Of a stretch of 64,000 nucleotides of DNA, positions 1 to 13,000 are shown one piece after another; position 1 is the first letter of the stretch; each line of letters opens with the position of its first letter. The position numbers and the translations under genes are program-made. The notes under the pieces were generated by a model, which saw nothing but the letters and a program-made list of their open reading frames with translations, was not told the DNA's origin and did not search any database. This stretch comes from Bugula neritina (lineage: Eukaryota > Bryozoa > Gymnolaemata > Cheilostomatida > Bugulidae), in assembly GCA_964035545.1 (NCBI GenBank), contig OZ037765.1:28074004-28138003 (forward strand), read 5' to 3'.

Positions 1-493
1 GTTTCTGAGCTACAATTAATAACAACTAAATTTCAAAACACATTTTAGCACTACTGGATGTAAAATGCAAGCTTTAGTTTGATCTTTAAACAACAACAAA
101 AATATTCAACATTCCATAAATTTACTAATTGCTTAAAATTTTGAAACGTCATCTGTTGATAATCTTTCATTACAATGTACTTACATCTAATTTTGCACAT
201 GGTTCACTAGTTAGTTTAAGTATTGGTGTTCGAAAGAAAAACCACAAACTGTTAGATACTAACTTTCGTAAATTCCTAACTAGATCTTGGCATCTATTTA
301 TACTTGCTTCTGTGTCATAACAAAAAGTATTCCGTACATTAGATTGAACTTTTCGTCTTTTGAGAAAATATGTATTAAAGTCAGACATGAGCTGCAAATT
401 TCAATGGTGAAACATCATGCAATGCATGCTGCTTTACAATTCTGTTAGATGTACAGTAAATTAGGTGCATGATAATATTTCAGTAAATCTGAC

Positions 494-595
494 CTCATGT
501 CTTCCAATACTTCGTCTCACTTTGGCACCAACACCTTCATCTTGTTCAACACTGAGCACAACTTTAGTAACAGTTCTACTGGTACTGGCAGACAT
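494..595 (-). CDS. PIR: Pirin, first coding exon (partial gene)
   Basis: Read on the minus strand from an ATG at 595, this 34-codon exon contains EGVGAKVRRSIGR, the hallmark N-terminal start of pirin (human version EGVGARVRRSIGRPE from memory). It ends in GAG followed by a GTCAGA donor, phase 0. Pirin is a nuclear and cytoplasmic iron-binding cupin, a transcriptional co-regulator with quercetinase activity; the metal-binding cupin motifs would lie in later exons beyond the left edge. Bases 1-493 show none of those exons and appear to be the first intron. The gene is divergent from the R3HCC1-like gene to its right. Confidence 0.85.
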
Positions 596-1304
596 AGTTA
601 AATTGCTAGAAGCATAAGCTAAAATTATCCAGATTCTGAAAGATGAAGTAAATCACATGCAATGACAGAATTATGAATGCAACAATAATTTTGCGCATTT
701 AAAGGTATGTATAAGTACAATCATATGCTTGACTGAGGCTGAAGGTGCAGAAAACATTTTAAAACTTTTTCTTGGTGCTTATCTTAAAAGATCATCTAAA
801 GTATTAGGTATTTTAGTAAAAGAGCTCTGCATACTGTTTTGATGGAATTCTAAACATTAAATTTAATTTTGTGAACCAAATTATATTGAAAAATAAAAGC
901 ATGCTGTACACTTACTTTTAATTTATGAGCCTATGCATTTTATTAAATGACAAAAAAATGCATATACATATTATAGTGGATAAGAAACTATTTTGTGGTG
1001 TCAAATAACTTTTTTTACTAAAAAGCATTATCTCTTTTTCTTGGATTGTTGATTACTCTGTACAAGCTTAAACTGTAATATTTGAAATGAAAGCTGTAGA
1101 AAACGAAACTAGCTTCACCCCAGCTAGTATTTGCTGCTGAGTGGACATCAACCAAATTGATCTTCATCAGCAAACTGACATATTGTATGTGGTTAAAAAT
1201 TATCACATCATACTTACATGAGCAACTTTATCATTAATAAGCGGGCAGCATATATTTAATCACTGTTTTCTACCAGTTTTCTATAACAAAGAAACTTTAA
1301 CTTT

Positions 1305-1635
1305 ACTATTACTAATGTAATACTAATATTAATAGTACTAGTACTAGTGTAGTACTACTATTTGTATTAGTATTACTATTACTATTATAAATTTTTTGTA
1401 ATAAATATTATAATACACTTATAACTTAAACTGCAACAATTGACAATTAATTATTCAATCAATAATAACTATTACTGTTGCTATTAATATTAGTATTACT
1501 ATTAGTATAACTATAACTATAAGTATTACTGTAACTGTAAGACTAAGTGTAAGTATAACTCTTAACTGTAACTATCACTAATACTAATAGTAATAGTAAT
1601 ACTATAAGTATAACTATAAGTATAAGTTATAACTA
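1305..1635. repeat. Imperfect ACT/ATT trinucleotide repeat
   Basis: Degenerate runs of TATTACTAT, AGTATTACT and ACTATAAGT-like triplets, with no open frame of interest. The same composition recurs at 2370-2600, 2725-2840, 21860-21910, 23080-23190 and 46725-47035. Confidence 0.7.
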
Positions 1636-2369
1636 CAAGCTCACAAGCAAATGTTTCCTTCTAATCGAATGTGAATACCATCATGAATTGATCAGATTAT
1701 AAATTTTCTATTGGTGAGATAAAGTTTTAAGAGCATTGCTCATAATAGTGCTGCGTCACGATTGTATCAGCTAAAAATCATGGCCATATTTCATACTCCA
1801 CACATAACAGCTGAAAAGCATAATAACATTATTATTGTTGTTAAGTTTTAGCGATTCCGCTATTTTATATGTGCTAATAGAGCCAATTGTAGCCAGACTT
1901 ACAAAACAACTAGAACTTCTAACCATTCACAGGATATCAAAAGCACGTGTCTTTTTTTGAGCCCATTTCTGATGGTTAGCATGCGAAAAACTATCCAATC
2001 AGATATTCTAGCTAATCGAGAGTGAACCTTGCTCGGTTAATATTAGCTAGAATCTTCATTGGACGTGACTCTAAGACTAATATTATAAAGTTCCCCTCAC
2101 TTTGTCCAACGTCCGTTAAAGTTGCACATTAATAATAATATATTATGTTACCATTAGTATTACTATTAGTAGAAGTGTGATTTATACTGAGACATGTAAT
2201 TGCATTTTTATTATATACATTTCTATTTGGTTTAGTTATTCGTTATTAATATTTGTGCGATAGTCATACTCATAATCAATTGAAATCCTTTTATCAGTTT
2301 AATAATTAAATTTAATGTAATAATAATATTATTATTAAATATTAATAATTGTAAAACTAGTTAATTTAA

Positions 2370-2840
2370 ATTAATACTAATATTAGTATTACTACTACTA
2401 TTGAAGTATTACTACTACTAGTAGTAGTATTACTACTAGTCTACTAGTACTACTACTAGTACTAGTAGTAATACTACTAGTAGTAGTGCCAGTAGTACTA
2501 CTAGTACTAGTACTACTAGTCTAGTAGTACTAGACTTAGGATACTAGTACTACTACTAGTATTAGTATTACTATATTACTATTAGTAATACTATTACTAT
2601 TATTACTGATATTCATAAATCATATTGAATATATTTATAAATAATATTTAATTTTATATAATTATAATATATTCAATATGAATATTGGTACTCCTAGTCC
2701 GTACTTAGTAGTTTAATTATACTAATAGTTATACTAGTACTACTACTGCCACTGCTACTGCTACTACTACTACTACTACTATTACATTTACAGGACGACT
2801 ACCGTACTATGTCTACGACTAGTAAACTAGTAGTAGACAT
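2370..2840. repeat. CTA/TAG trinucleotide-rich repeat block
   Basis: Dense runs of TACTACTAG and its complement, many of them locally palindromic (ACTAGT), with an AT-rich spacer that contains the inverted repeat at 2620-2681. Near 2750-2790 there is a purer (TAC)n tract. Confidence 0.75.
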
Positions 2841-3007
2841 AGTAATTTTAAATTAATTATAGCTAATTTCCTGTAAAAGCTTCCATGTAGCATCTCTATT
2901 TTATTTTAGTGAACTTAACACTCAACAAATGCTTGCTGACTCATGGTGTTTTACATTGCAATTACTGAAATGCTTTGAAAGGCTATACAGAAACATTTGT
3001 TATGTAG

Positions 3008-6000
3008 AGTTGAACTGGCTGGGAACTACACATATTCTACTAATTGGCTGTTGGATGAAGAATTTGAAAAGCTTGTGTCCGATGAGCTACTGCAATATCA
3101 TAAAGAATTGAAACGCCTGTCTGCGCACCAGGATAGGTTGCCATTGTATGTAATGTGATGCAATAGTTATCCTTTTATATTTTAAACTGTAATAACTTTG
3201 CAATTTTTACAAATTGTTATAATAATTGGTTAATTCTTAAGTTCTATGTTATATGCTTGAAAAGTTAATGTGCCATTTACAAGTGTCCTTGGTAAAAAAA
3301 TAGTTCATTTATTTACATGTGTGCATTGTGGAGTGTTGTTGTGTGTGTGTGTTCACTGTGTTGTAGAGTGTTATTGTGTGTATTGTAGAGTGTTATTGTG
3401 TGTATTGTAGAGTGTTAATTTTTCCACCAGTTACAAGTCGCTGCCGTTTTCTTATACACAAAACCGTTCAGAAGAGTGAATATCTCTTGTACAGCTTTTC
3501 TATTGGTTCCGGCAGCAATCGTCGGACGGTGGTTTGTCAGCGAGATCTGTTGTTAAGGTAAACTCTATCACCCTTACCTGTGTAGCCAGCATTCATCAGC
3601 AGTATGTTATACATAGAGTTACTGAGTTGCCCTGTGTTTTTCAGAGGTAAATATAGCCAAGACTGCCGAGATATAGATGCTTTGGTTAACAAGCTACGCC
3701 AAGAAGCGCAGAACAAAAGTGCCTTAAAACGTATTACAGGGTTCAAAATGGAAAGGTATTTATTTTGATGAATGTAATATTATTATAAATGTTCATGAAC
3801 TTTCTTGGATGCAAAATACGTATTTTTCTGTTTATAGCTTAAAATCATTGATCATGTAAAAAAAGAATGCACTTCAATATAGCTAGTGTTTGTGACGGAT
3901 ATGATATATCGTTGATTAGAAATTTTGCATGCTGTTTAGAAGTTAAGGCAACTGAATCAGCAAATTGTAGTAACCTGGGAATTTTACTCGACACTTTAGT
4001 TTCTTCCTGACATCTTATAAGTTTGAATGGAGTAACTATTTGTTTGAGGAGTTGTATGCTCTCATATAAGATTGCATTACAGTGAAGTAATCTTTGGCAG
4101 GACTGTGAATTCTCAGCAAGCACACATATCAACAAGAGAAAATCCATCCTTGATAGACGATATGCAGTCGCAGAAGTCATGTGATGAGTCACAGCTCCGG
4201 GCCGGCACTTCAGCTGGTGATTCATCAGTACATCTGCACCCGAAGCCACCAAAAGGTTCGTCACTAGCAACTGATTTGTCGGAATTAATGAATGGATATT
4301 TTGTAACTGATGTAAATGAAGGCAGGTGTTGCTTGTCTGAGTTTAAATATTATTGGAAAGTATTTTACTAGTAAAAATATTTATTCTAATTGCATTTGTG
4401 TTATCTGCTATCTCTTTAGGTGTAGCCACCAAGTCATTAGCTGCAAAGAATACACTTGGCAGAGGGCGGGGGAGAGGCAGAGCTCGTCCCAGTATGCAAG
4501 TCTATGTCCCTCGTGCCAAGCGATTAGCTGAGCAAAAGGCTACGGAGGAAAAAATAATCAAAGATAACACTCGGGAAAACAAGCCTGTCTCTAGTGGTGA
4601 AGTTAAAGTCATAGAAGCCAGTCATGTGCACGAAACTACTTTGGATAAAAATAATGCCACTGTCCTGCATAGTAGCGCGAATAGTGCTTCTGTATCCAAA
4701 CCTCATGTGACTAATTCTGAGAGTAATATTACTGTTGGTACAAGTGAAGATTCTTGTACTGTAGCTGGTGGGAAAAAGGATTTTACTGCTGATTGTATAG
4801 GCAATTCTGCTACTATAAGTAATAGTACTAATGCTCCTACTGCAGTAGATGATAGTAGAGACGTTGCTTCTGTGAATGACAGTAAGATTACTGTTACTGC
4901 TCGTAGTGATGGCAATACTGTTACTGAAAGTAGTGATAACAATACTGCTACTGCAAGTAGTGATAGCAATACTGCTACTGATAGTAGTGATGGAAACACT
5001 GCTACTGCTAGTAGTAATTGCAATACTGTTACTGAAAGTAGAGATGGTAATACTGTTACTGCTGGTAGTGATGGAAATACTGTTACTGCAAGTGATGATG
5101 GCAATACTGTTACTGGAGGCAATAGTAGAAATACTGCTATTGTCAATGTCAGTGAAAGTAGTGTAGGTGGAAGTATAATTGCTGTTCCTATTGATTGTGG
5201 TATAAATACTGCAGCTACTATAGAAGCCACTGACCCGGATATTTCAACCAAAGCTAAAATAAATGATTCTATCAAAATACAGGAGGTAAAACCAACAGTT
5301 GATACTGGAGAGACCATCTTATCAGTACAAAATAATAAAGTTGGTATGTTAGACTCTGCACACTCAAGCTGTGTTACTAAAGTTCAGTCAACCGACGATA
5401 TTCTACTCTCAAAAGTAGAAGTTGTTTCTCAGGCAACAACTGCAAATGACACTAAAAATACTGATGGAGGTACTCTGTTAGTAGAAAAAGTGTCATATGA
5501 AGAAATCTCCCCAGGTAATACCTGCAACACTAAACAAAATGATGGTCAAGAAATAGAAAGTTTAAGGTTATCTGGAGATGCAGATAAAAATCTAAGCATT
5601 GATAAAATTAGTTTGAGCCCTTTTTCTAAGGATACTGTAGAAAACAATTTGGTGCTAAGCAAAGCCAATCAAAGCATTGACAAGCTATCCAATAGTGAAA
5701 CAATAAGTCCTAACGTTGTTTCCGGAAAGCTGAAAAAAGGAACTGACAAATCTGCTAAAAAGGAAAAAAAGAAGCGAGGTACAAAAAGCACAAGTTCTAA
5801 AGTCAGTTCAGTGTCCTCATCGACTGCAAAACCTTCTCATAATACTGCTGATAGTCCTGAGGGCAGCTCAGCTGTTGATTCCAACATTTCATCTCTGAAA
5901 GACGACTTGGACCAAGAAGATTCTTGGGATTCTATGTTTGACGAATCAGGAGAGTGTATAGACGAGCAGCAAATGAAAGAAGTAGGTGGTTTTTTATATG

Positions 6001-8569
6001 CCCTGTCTGCTATAAGAACTTTGATCTTATCTATTCTGTTTCTTGCAGTTAGTTGATTGAAATAAAATTTATTTATTTTCAAGTTTAAAATTGTTTTTTC
6101 AGGATACCATATTTAAATACTTTAATAACAATTATTAATACATGGTGCCACCCGTGTAGTAGATTCTCAAAGTATGTTTTACTATAAAACTGTTGACTGT
6201 TATATACAGGCTCTCTGCAACCATTCAGCTCAAGTATAACTTATTCATCTAATCTGTTTAGCTGGAAGCTGCTATTGGCAAAGTCAAGATAAAGAAGCCC
6301 GTCATCGACTACTTGCAGTTTTCTCCAAAAGATCCAGAGATTAGTAGTGATGAGTTTGGTCATTTAGTTGAGATCTATAATTTCTCTCCTTCACTGAAAA
6401 CAGCTGACCTAACGACTATAATAGGCTTGTCGTAAGTTGTTCATAGAAATAGAAATAGTTTATCTTACGCCTTGTGCATGTTTCTATACCCAGTATGTTT
6501 TATCACAAAATAGGTTACCAGGGATAACGTTTTTGTTGCTTTTTTAGAGCTAAAGAATTTGACATCAAGTGGGTGGATGACACGCATGCTATTGCAGTCT
6601 TCTCTAGTCATTTAGCTGCTCAAGATGCTTTATTATATGAACACCCGCTAATCAAGACCAGACCAATATCAGAAGCTTCCAGAGACACTAAACTCAAGGT
6701 TAAGAAGTGTGCAGGTATTGAAATGTTGTTTGATAGCTCTTTAAGCCTCTCACCATCTGACTGTTGGTCAACCTATTAATAACAAACTTTTTTCACCACT
6801 ATTCCAAAGCATGGTAATCAATTGTACAATTGCAAAGCATTCGCTTCTATAGCAATTATTAGCTATACTATGGTGCTGATTTTAATTAAACTTAAAATAT
6901 TTTCTCATTATATTAGCATCATAACAAAGCAATCGTAGTCGAATTTAAAAACTCAAATTCCCTGTTGGATTGTCGTCAACTAGATGCCGTCCGTGCCTCT
7001 TCTGCACTCTTTATATTTTATAAAAACTTTTCATCCACTAAATCTTTGTCCTATAGGCATAATATGTGCATCAAAAATGAGTTTTGGAATAAGCAAGAGC
7101 AACATTTCACTATGAGTGCATTTTCTAAAATTAAATGATATTTTAGTCGTCTCTTTTTTTAATCTCTTATACTGTAGAGTATATTTATATGATGTACAAA
7201 ATATTGCTTAGTAACACCAAAGTTGATAGGTGGCAGAAGATTTGTTGGCTAAACTTAGCTAAAAAGTGGCTCAATGGAAAAGTCAAATTAAATACAAGGA
7301 GAAAATCGGTTTCAATTTCACTCAACTATACATTATTAAATCTTGGTCTTAAAATTCATCTCTGTGTAGTAAGCAGTATGCAGGCAGGCTCAGTATACTC
7401 AATTGTAGTTTTGTATATTTTATAATTTACTTTAAACTTTATTTACTGTATTTAAGTCTTGGGGGTTATCTGCTATATACTGTGGTGGATGAAATTATTA
7501 TAAGGCATTACTTGATTTATACAGATTTTCTATTACCAAGTAAAGAACGCCCAGCGACTACTGCTATGACTGCCAGGCGCTTAGTTAGTGCATCTCTAGG
7601 AATCTCAACTAATGTTACTCAGGAACAGAAAATCAAAGAGAGGCAACAACTCAAAATAGCAAAAGGTACGCTGATATCAACTTTCTTCCAATTGTTATAT
7701 ATTACTACATTGTATTACAATGTCTATACTTATGTTATTTTTATTAGTTTAATGCTTATCCGTAATCTAAATGTTCTGCAGCTGCAAAGAATGTGTGTGT
7801 TTGTCTAGGCAGGTTATATCTAGATAATCCAAATGTTCATTGACCTTCTGTAACCCACTGAAAATCTGTCTAAGAATAGCTCTATTCGTAACTTCATAAG
7901 ACTATGTTCATAACTTTAGTAGCTTTATCCTTTACAAAAAAATGCTTAGCTGATTTCTAAATGTTGCAAGTATAAAAACCAGAACCTGTGATATAAGGAT
8001 TATATATAGATTGCAGGCATACTAACATGTGGGCCCATATTATCAGCAACTTATGGTCACTTAAACAGCAGCTAAAACATTAAAATAAATGCTTCTAAAT
8101 ATTAGAATTGTGGTGCAAATTAATTTATTGGGATAGCTAAAATAGTTTTGACATGATGGCATTGGTGAAGCATTTGTCCTACCCATTATAATACTATGGT
8201 AAATTCAAATTTGGTTGAGTATAACTTTCCTCATCAAATAGAGTTAGCAAATTAGGCTATGATTTCACACCTCAATCATTTATTCCTAATTATATGTATG
8301 TGTGGAAAAATTGTTTCTTGAGCTAATTTCTGTAAATTTTCAACACCGCTCAGCTAAATTATGGTGTATAATAACAGCATAAACCATTTGAAATTTTAGA
8401 AAAAAAGAGAGATGATGCTAAAGCAAGAGTAAGTGCATGGGATGGATCAATTGTGGAGGAGCCAAAACAATCTCCTCAAGCATCTAGAAAATCTGCATCA
8501 ACTAGTGCTAACAGTTCAGCAAAGAAGTGGCACGGGAACTATGGGGCTTGTGCAATGGACAATTTATAA
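3008..8569 (+). CDS. R3HCC1L: R3H and coiled-coil domain protein 1-like (R3HCC1/R3HCC1L family), 5' end incomplete
   Basis: Exons 3008-3145, 3411-3557, 3645-3755, 4101-4321, 4420-5981, 6262-6431, 6548-6714, 7525-7665 and 8400-8569 join in phase to about 941 codons and a stop. The start codon lies in an unseen upstream exon; the first exon could also begin at 2991. Exon 2 carries the R3H domain: [13 protein letters not shown] has the R-x3-H core, followed by [15 protein letters not shown]. The large fifth exon holds an RGRGRGRAR stretch, VYVPRAKR and a long Ser/Thr-rich insert with 9-residue repeats. The C-terminal RRM-like part includes [25 protein letters not shown] and [14 protein letters not shown], which match human R3HCC1 as I recall it. 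R3HCC1L is described as a partner of the exon-junction complex in some work; the role here is inferred. The intron after exon 4 (89 nt) needs a GC donor at 4322. Confidence 0.88.
3361..3415 (+). repeat. 22-nt tandem repeat containing a splice acceptor
   Basis: The string TTGTAGAGTG recurs at 3361, 3383 and 3405, a perfect 22-nt period. The acceptor of the R3H exon (TTGTAG, exon from 3411) is the last copy, so two identical acceptor-like sites lie 22 and 44 nt upstream. Confidence 0.85.
4914..5129 (+). repeat. 27-nt coding minisatellite in the R3HCC1-like gene
   Basis: Eight consecutive 9-residue units of the form NT(A/V)T-x-SSDG lie in frame inside exon 5. On the opposite strand and in the second plus frame the same repeat gives long hydrophobic reading frames, which I regard as shadows. 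Confidence 0.85.
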
Positions 8570-10024
8570 TATTCCTGTGTTTATATACAAAAATGGAGCC
8601 AAACTTTTCATATCATTTTGTGAAACATAAAATGTGTATTTTATTTTGCAGATAGCTATGACTATTTTATTTATTGCTTTCTTCACTTAAATTTTGATTC
8701 ATATATCGAGCTAATATGATGTAGTACTATATACTATCAGCTGTAAGCTTTTCTTTTACTTAAGTTAGATATTTCAAAAATATATCAATACATTTTATCT
8801 GAACATTATATTCTACAAAAATTGTTTTGCGAAGGGTTTCAATTGTACAGGAAAACAGTCAATTCCAAGTTAGTTTAGCGTTAATGTAGCTACCATTTAG
8901 CTTCTGAGGCAATACGTCATGAAAGCAATGACCAGTTTGAAAATTTTGCTCTATTGACATCTAAATTTGAAAACCAACATAATTTGAATTGATGCTAGTC
9001 ACTGGATAACTGTTGGTCAGCTTATAGTGTAGGTGAGCTCTTGTTAATTTAATTTACCATCATTTTCATGATGTAATGTAACTTGGCATAAATAAACAGC
9101 CTGCTGTTAAAATGAAAGTATGTTTTCTTATGAGCAATCAAAATATTCCATTAGCTGTATTTGCAGCAACAAATTGTTCTCAAATTATACAAGTACCCGT
9201 AATTGCAACATAATATAGTTGCTATTAATCATGCAGTAAAATATATAATGTGTGCAACAGTGAAACTAACGCGAAATAATTCAACAGGAGGACTTAAAAA
9301 CTTTTCTGGTGTTTTATAGGCGACTGGGAATTGTAATGTGTACATTTTAATGCAGTGTTTTCTGTTCGGCAATTTTAAGGTCAAATAAAGTTAAAGAACT
9401 TTTCAGTGTTAAAATGTTGCTGTATTTGATTTTGTGGTCACTACATTCCAAGTAGCAACAATTAAACTTAAAATAACAATGACGAAATTAAGTGACACGC
9501 AGTTATAATTTTTTCACTGCAAATGTTTTACTCAATAAACTGTGAGGTCAGAAAACTGAAAAGTGTAACTTTGGAACAAATTGTTCTAATGGTGCATTTA
9601 GAAATGTCTGCAAGTAGGAATTAGTTAAAATTAAAGGCTATGTCTAACACGTGCATTATAAAAATCTGCATATTATAGTACATATGAACATGCTAGAAAT
9701 GGTTCATTACCCAGTATGCAATAACATTGTAGCTCATATATGTCATTGGCACATGTCACTTGGCATTATTTGTATCTCTATAATTTGTATTATTCAATAT
9801 TTTCATATATTTAACCTATACCTATACCTACTGCTACAACCCTCCATAAGCACCCACACTCATTTAATCACGTTCTACATACATAAATGTTTATCTTAAA
9901 AAAGATATGTCAAATTTATTTTTATGATATAAAAAATATAAAAAAACTACATTCCTGGGTCAAACTAGTAAGTCGTTGGTCTTTTCTCAAGAAGCACATA
10001 TAATTCATTCAAGAGTATATTCTA
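8570..10024. other. Convergent 3' region between the R3HCC1-like gene and MTO1
   Basis: This holds the presumed 3' UTRs of two converging genes. An AATAAA lies near 9093 on the plus strand, and a TTTATT (minus-strand AATAAA) near 9914 could serve MTO1. No other gene-like frame is supported. Confidence 0.55.
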
Positions 10025-13000
10025 CTACCTTATAGTAGACTGTGCATTCTTTGTGAACTTTGAACTCTTAATGGCTCCAAGCAAAACAAACAGGGCTGAG
10101 GGTGTCATACCTGGAAGTCGACTAGCAGCAGCCAACTGCAAAATTTAAACAGATATATCATAAGATGAGCAACAACTAATTTGTATGCACAATATACCAT
10201 AACATAATTGAACAAAAATTCACAATGCTCATAAATGATAATAGCTAGTAACTAAACTGTCACTTTTCAAATAAGAAAATAAATTTTGAAGCAGAAATTT
10301 CATCACAGACAATGCCTGTCCACACAACACATGATAAAAACTGTTTTTATCAACTTGACAATCACTAGTTTTATACTAGAGTGTAATCTTTCAGGCACAC
10401 TGCATAGGTTGATGTCAGAGAAGCTATCTATCTAAATTCTAATACATTCACTGCAGCACTTCAACAACATACATTGCCAGGTTTTGCTTGTTCTAAAATT
10501 TCTCGACATTCATTAGACAGCCCTTCAAGGGAGAACAAATCCAAATCATCAGGTATAATTAGTGCAGCTTCCCTATTTATCTCAGCCATACACGCTTCCT
10601 GATTTTCCAGGTATCGAGAATATTCAGCATCTATTTTGAGTCTGTTTGCTAGCTGGGGTGTGTCTAGAAGGTAGCCAACATCTTTAACATGTTTAGAAAT
10701 ATCTTCCAGCGATATCCTGCTCAGACTCAATAATCTGTAAGCGCTGAAATAGATCCAAAATGCCAGATGAAAACATAAAAAATTTAGCTTTGACAAAATT
10801 ATTGAATTCTGTTGAAATATTCTATTGATAGCATATGTTTACAAAAATAAAATGTGAAAACGTCGATTTAATTTTAAACTTCAGTAAATATCTTTTCGAT
10901 TGGCAAATTTAAAATTTTAAAGAATACCTAAATAATTTGTGCTGTGGAAGAGAATGGCCAAGTAAAGCAATCCACTCGCTATTCTTTCGTACATTATTTT
11001 GAAGAATTTGTTTTGCACGATCTAAGGTAGCCATGTTATCATGCACACGATCTATTCTTTCTTTTGATAGACACCCACTAGCTTTGCCTACAAACACATG
11101 AAAAAGTTAACTTCAACCAACAATTAAGATACACGCGAGTTTCAAAGCATACAAAAGTTATTCTTAGTAGCTTTATCTACTGGAGGTTCAACCAACACAT
11201 AAATACAAAATAAATATACAGCTATAACATCACCTTTATCCAAAAGTCTAATGTCTGCATTATCGGGTCTCAGACTCATACGAAACTCAGCACGACCTGT
11301 GAACATGCGGTAAGGTTCCTTGGTTCCTAGAGTGGTCAAGTCGTCAACTAGTACTCCGATATACGAGTCAGTTCGGTTGAGGAGCAACGGTGGACAGTCC
11401 AGCACTGAGCAAGCCGCATTCACACCAGCCACCAAACCCTACACATATATATCAACCGAAGAAACATAAAAAAGTATCAGAAGATGGTTTATATGTATAT
11501 AGCAGGTGAAAAAGTTGAATGAGTGTAATATATATTAGTTTGGAACCAAGATATAAACTACTCCCACTCTTATGTATAATCATCTTAGACATAAGCTAAT
11601 ATAACTTAGTTATTGTGAAAACCCTTAAAAGAGTTCATGAAGATATGGAAAATGTTGCTCAAGTTACATTTTTATCAAATATGTAAAAGTTCAATAATTC
11701 TTCGAGTAATGCTCAAATGAAAATATATGAGTTTGGAGCACGGAACTTCTTTTTATATACTTATATTCAAAGATGTTAATTTTTAACCAGTTGGAGTTTT
11801 CAACTCTTTCTATTTCATGAGTAAGCAACTCTAGTTCCCACAAAATTTTTGCATCTTCTTTTATTTTAAACCAATATTTTCAGTTTATTCTATAAGAAAA
11901 AGTATGTGGCTGATTTAAAGCCCTTAAAGCAAATGGTGTGAGACAGAACTCTTCCAGCTTTTCTATTTCTATAATTTTTTGCATTGCTAAAAAAGCATAG
12001 AATTTACTAAAAAAACGATATATGAACTACAAAATATATTCTGCAATACAGAAAAGTAAAGAAAATCTGTATACAAAATCTGTTCAGTATGCACCATTTG
12101 AAGATTAGTCTGTTCACACATTATTCCAAGCTTGTGGAATAATGTAAACTGTCCTAAATGAGCTAACATTTCTTTCATAAAACAGAAAAATCTATAATAT
12201 GGAATAATAATGCATACTCCAAGTATCCTAAAATTGCTATGCATGTAACACTCTACAGTCTGTGCTGTGTTGAAGGAGCAAATGACCAACCTGAGCTGCA
12301 GCTTCTTCATAGCCTGTAGTTCCATTAATCTGACCAGCAAAGTATAACGAGTGGATCAACTTCGTCTCTAGTGTTTGCTTAAGCTGCCTTGGATCTATGT
12401 AGTCATATTCCACACCATATCCTAAGCAGCAAAGTACTTGCATTAATATAAATAAATGAAACTATCAGCTTTATATATAAACACATACATTCCAAAACAT
12501 CCCCAGCGTACAGAGCAGAGCTATTATTATTTTGAATTGCACTGCACAGCCTGTGTAAAACTTCCAAACATTCACATCATTTTACTTTTACTTCATTTCT
12601 TTTTATTTTAAAAACCGCGAGTTTCAGATCAGCTGATTTGATGGATCAGTGAACAGTAACTACTACAATATACTGTAGAGTGAACACTAACTACTACAAT
12701 ATACTGTAGAGTGAACACTAACTACTACAATATATTGTAGAGTGAACAGTAACTACTACAATATACTGTAGAGTGAACAGTAATTACTACAATGTAATCT
12801 AGAGTGAACAGTAACTACCACAATATAGTGTAGAGTGAACAACCACCTGGCTGAGTAAGTTTAGCCTCTTCAAGGCCTACTATTGTGTTGACCAGTTGCT
12901 GTTGATATTCTGGAGGCATAGTGCAGGACAGTCCCTAAAACCAATAAACCAACTATGTAATACAAACAGGGCTGCAAGATTGTAATATCAAGTATTGGGA

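Larger units (their letters stand above)
596..2990. other. Intergenic region between pirin and the R3HCC1-like gene
   Basis: No exon is convincing on either strand here. The promoter of pirin and the missing first exon or exons of the R3HCC1-like gene should lie in this stretch. Much of it is occupied by imperfect ACT/ATT/AGT trinucleotide repeats, listed separately. A 16-bp inverted repeat pairs 2620-2635 with 2666-2681. Confidence 0.6.

Noticed and set aside
2929-3111. 60-codon plus-strand frame starting with ATG at 2929
   Set aside because: It overlaps the first modelled R3HCC1-like exon in a different frame; the other frame joins the R3H exon in phase.
3845-4270. 141-codon minus-strand frame
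   Set aside because: It overlaps R3HCC1-like exon 4 in antisense and shows no recognisable motif or gene context.
4876-5166. Plus-strand frame resembling a hydrophobic Leu/Val membrane protein
   Set aside because: It is the second frame of the same minisatellite, with no support from splice structure.
4703-5317. Long minus-strand frame rich in Leu, Val and Ser
   Set aside because: It is the antisense shadow of the 27-nt coding minisatellite; the plus-strand frame continues the R3HCC1-like protein in phase.
12648-12846. Regularly spaced repeats that might suggest a CRISPR array
   Set aside because: The units are contiguous tandem copies without unique spacers, lie in a eukaryotic intron and have no cas genes.
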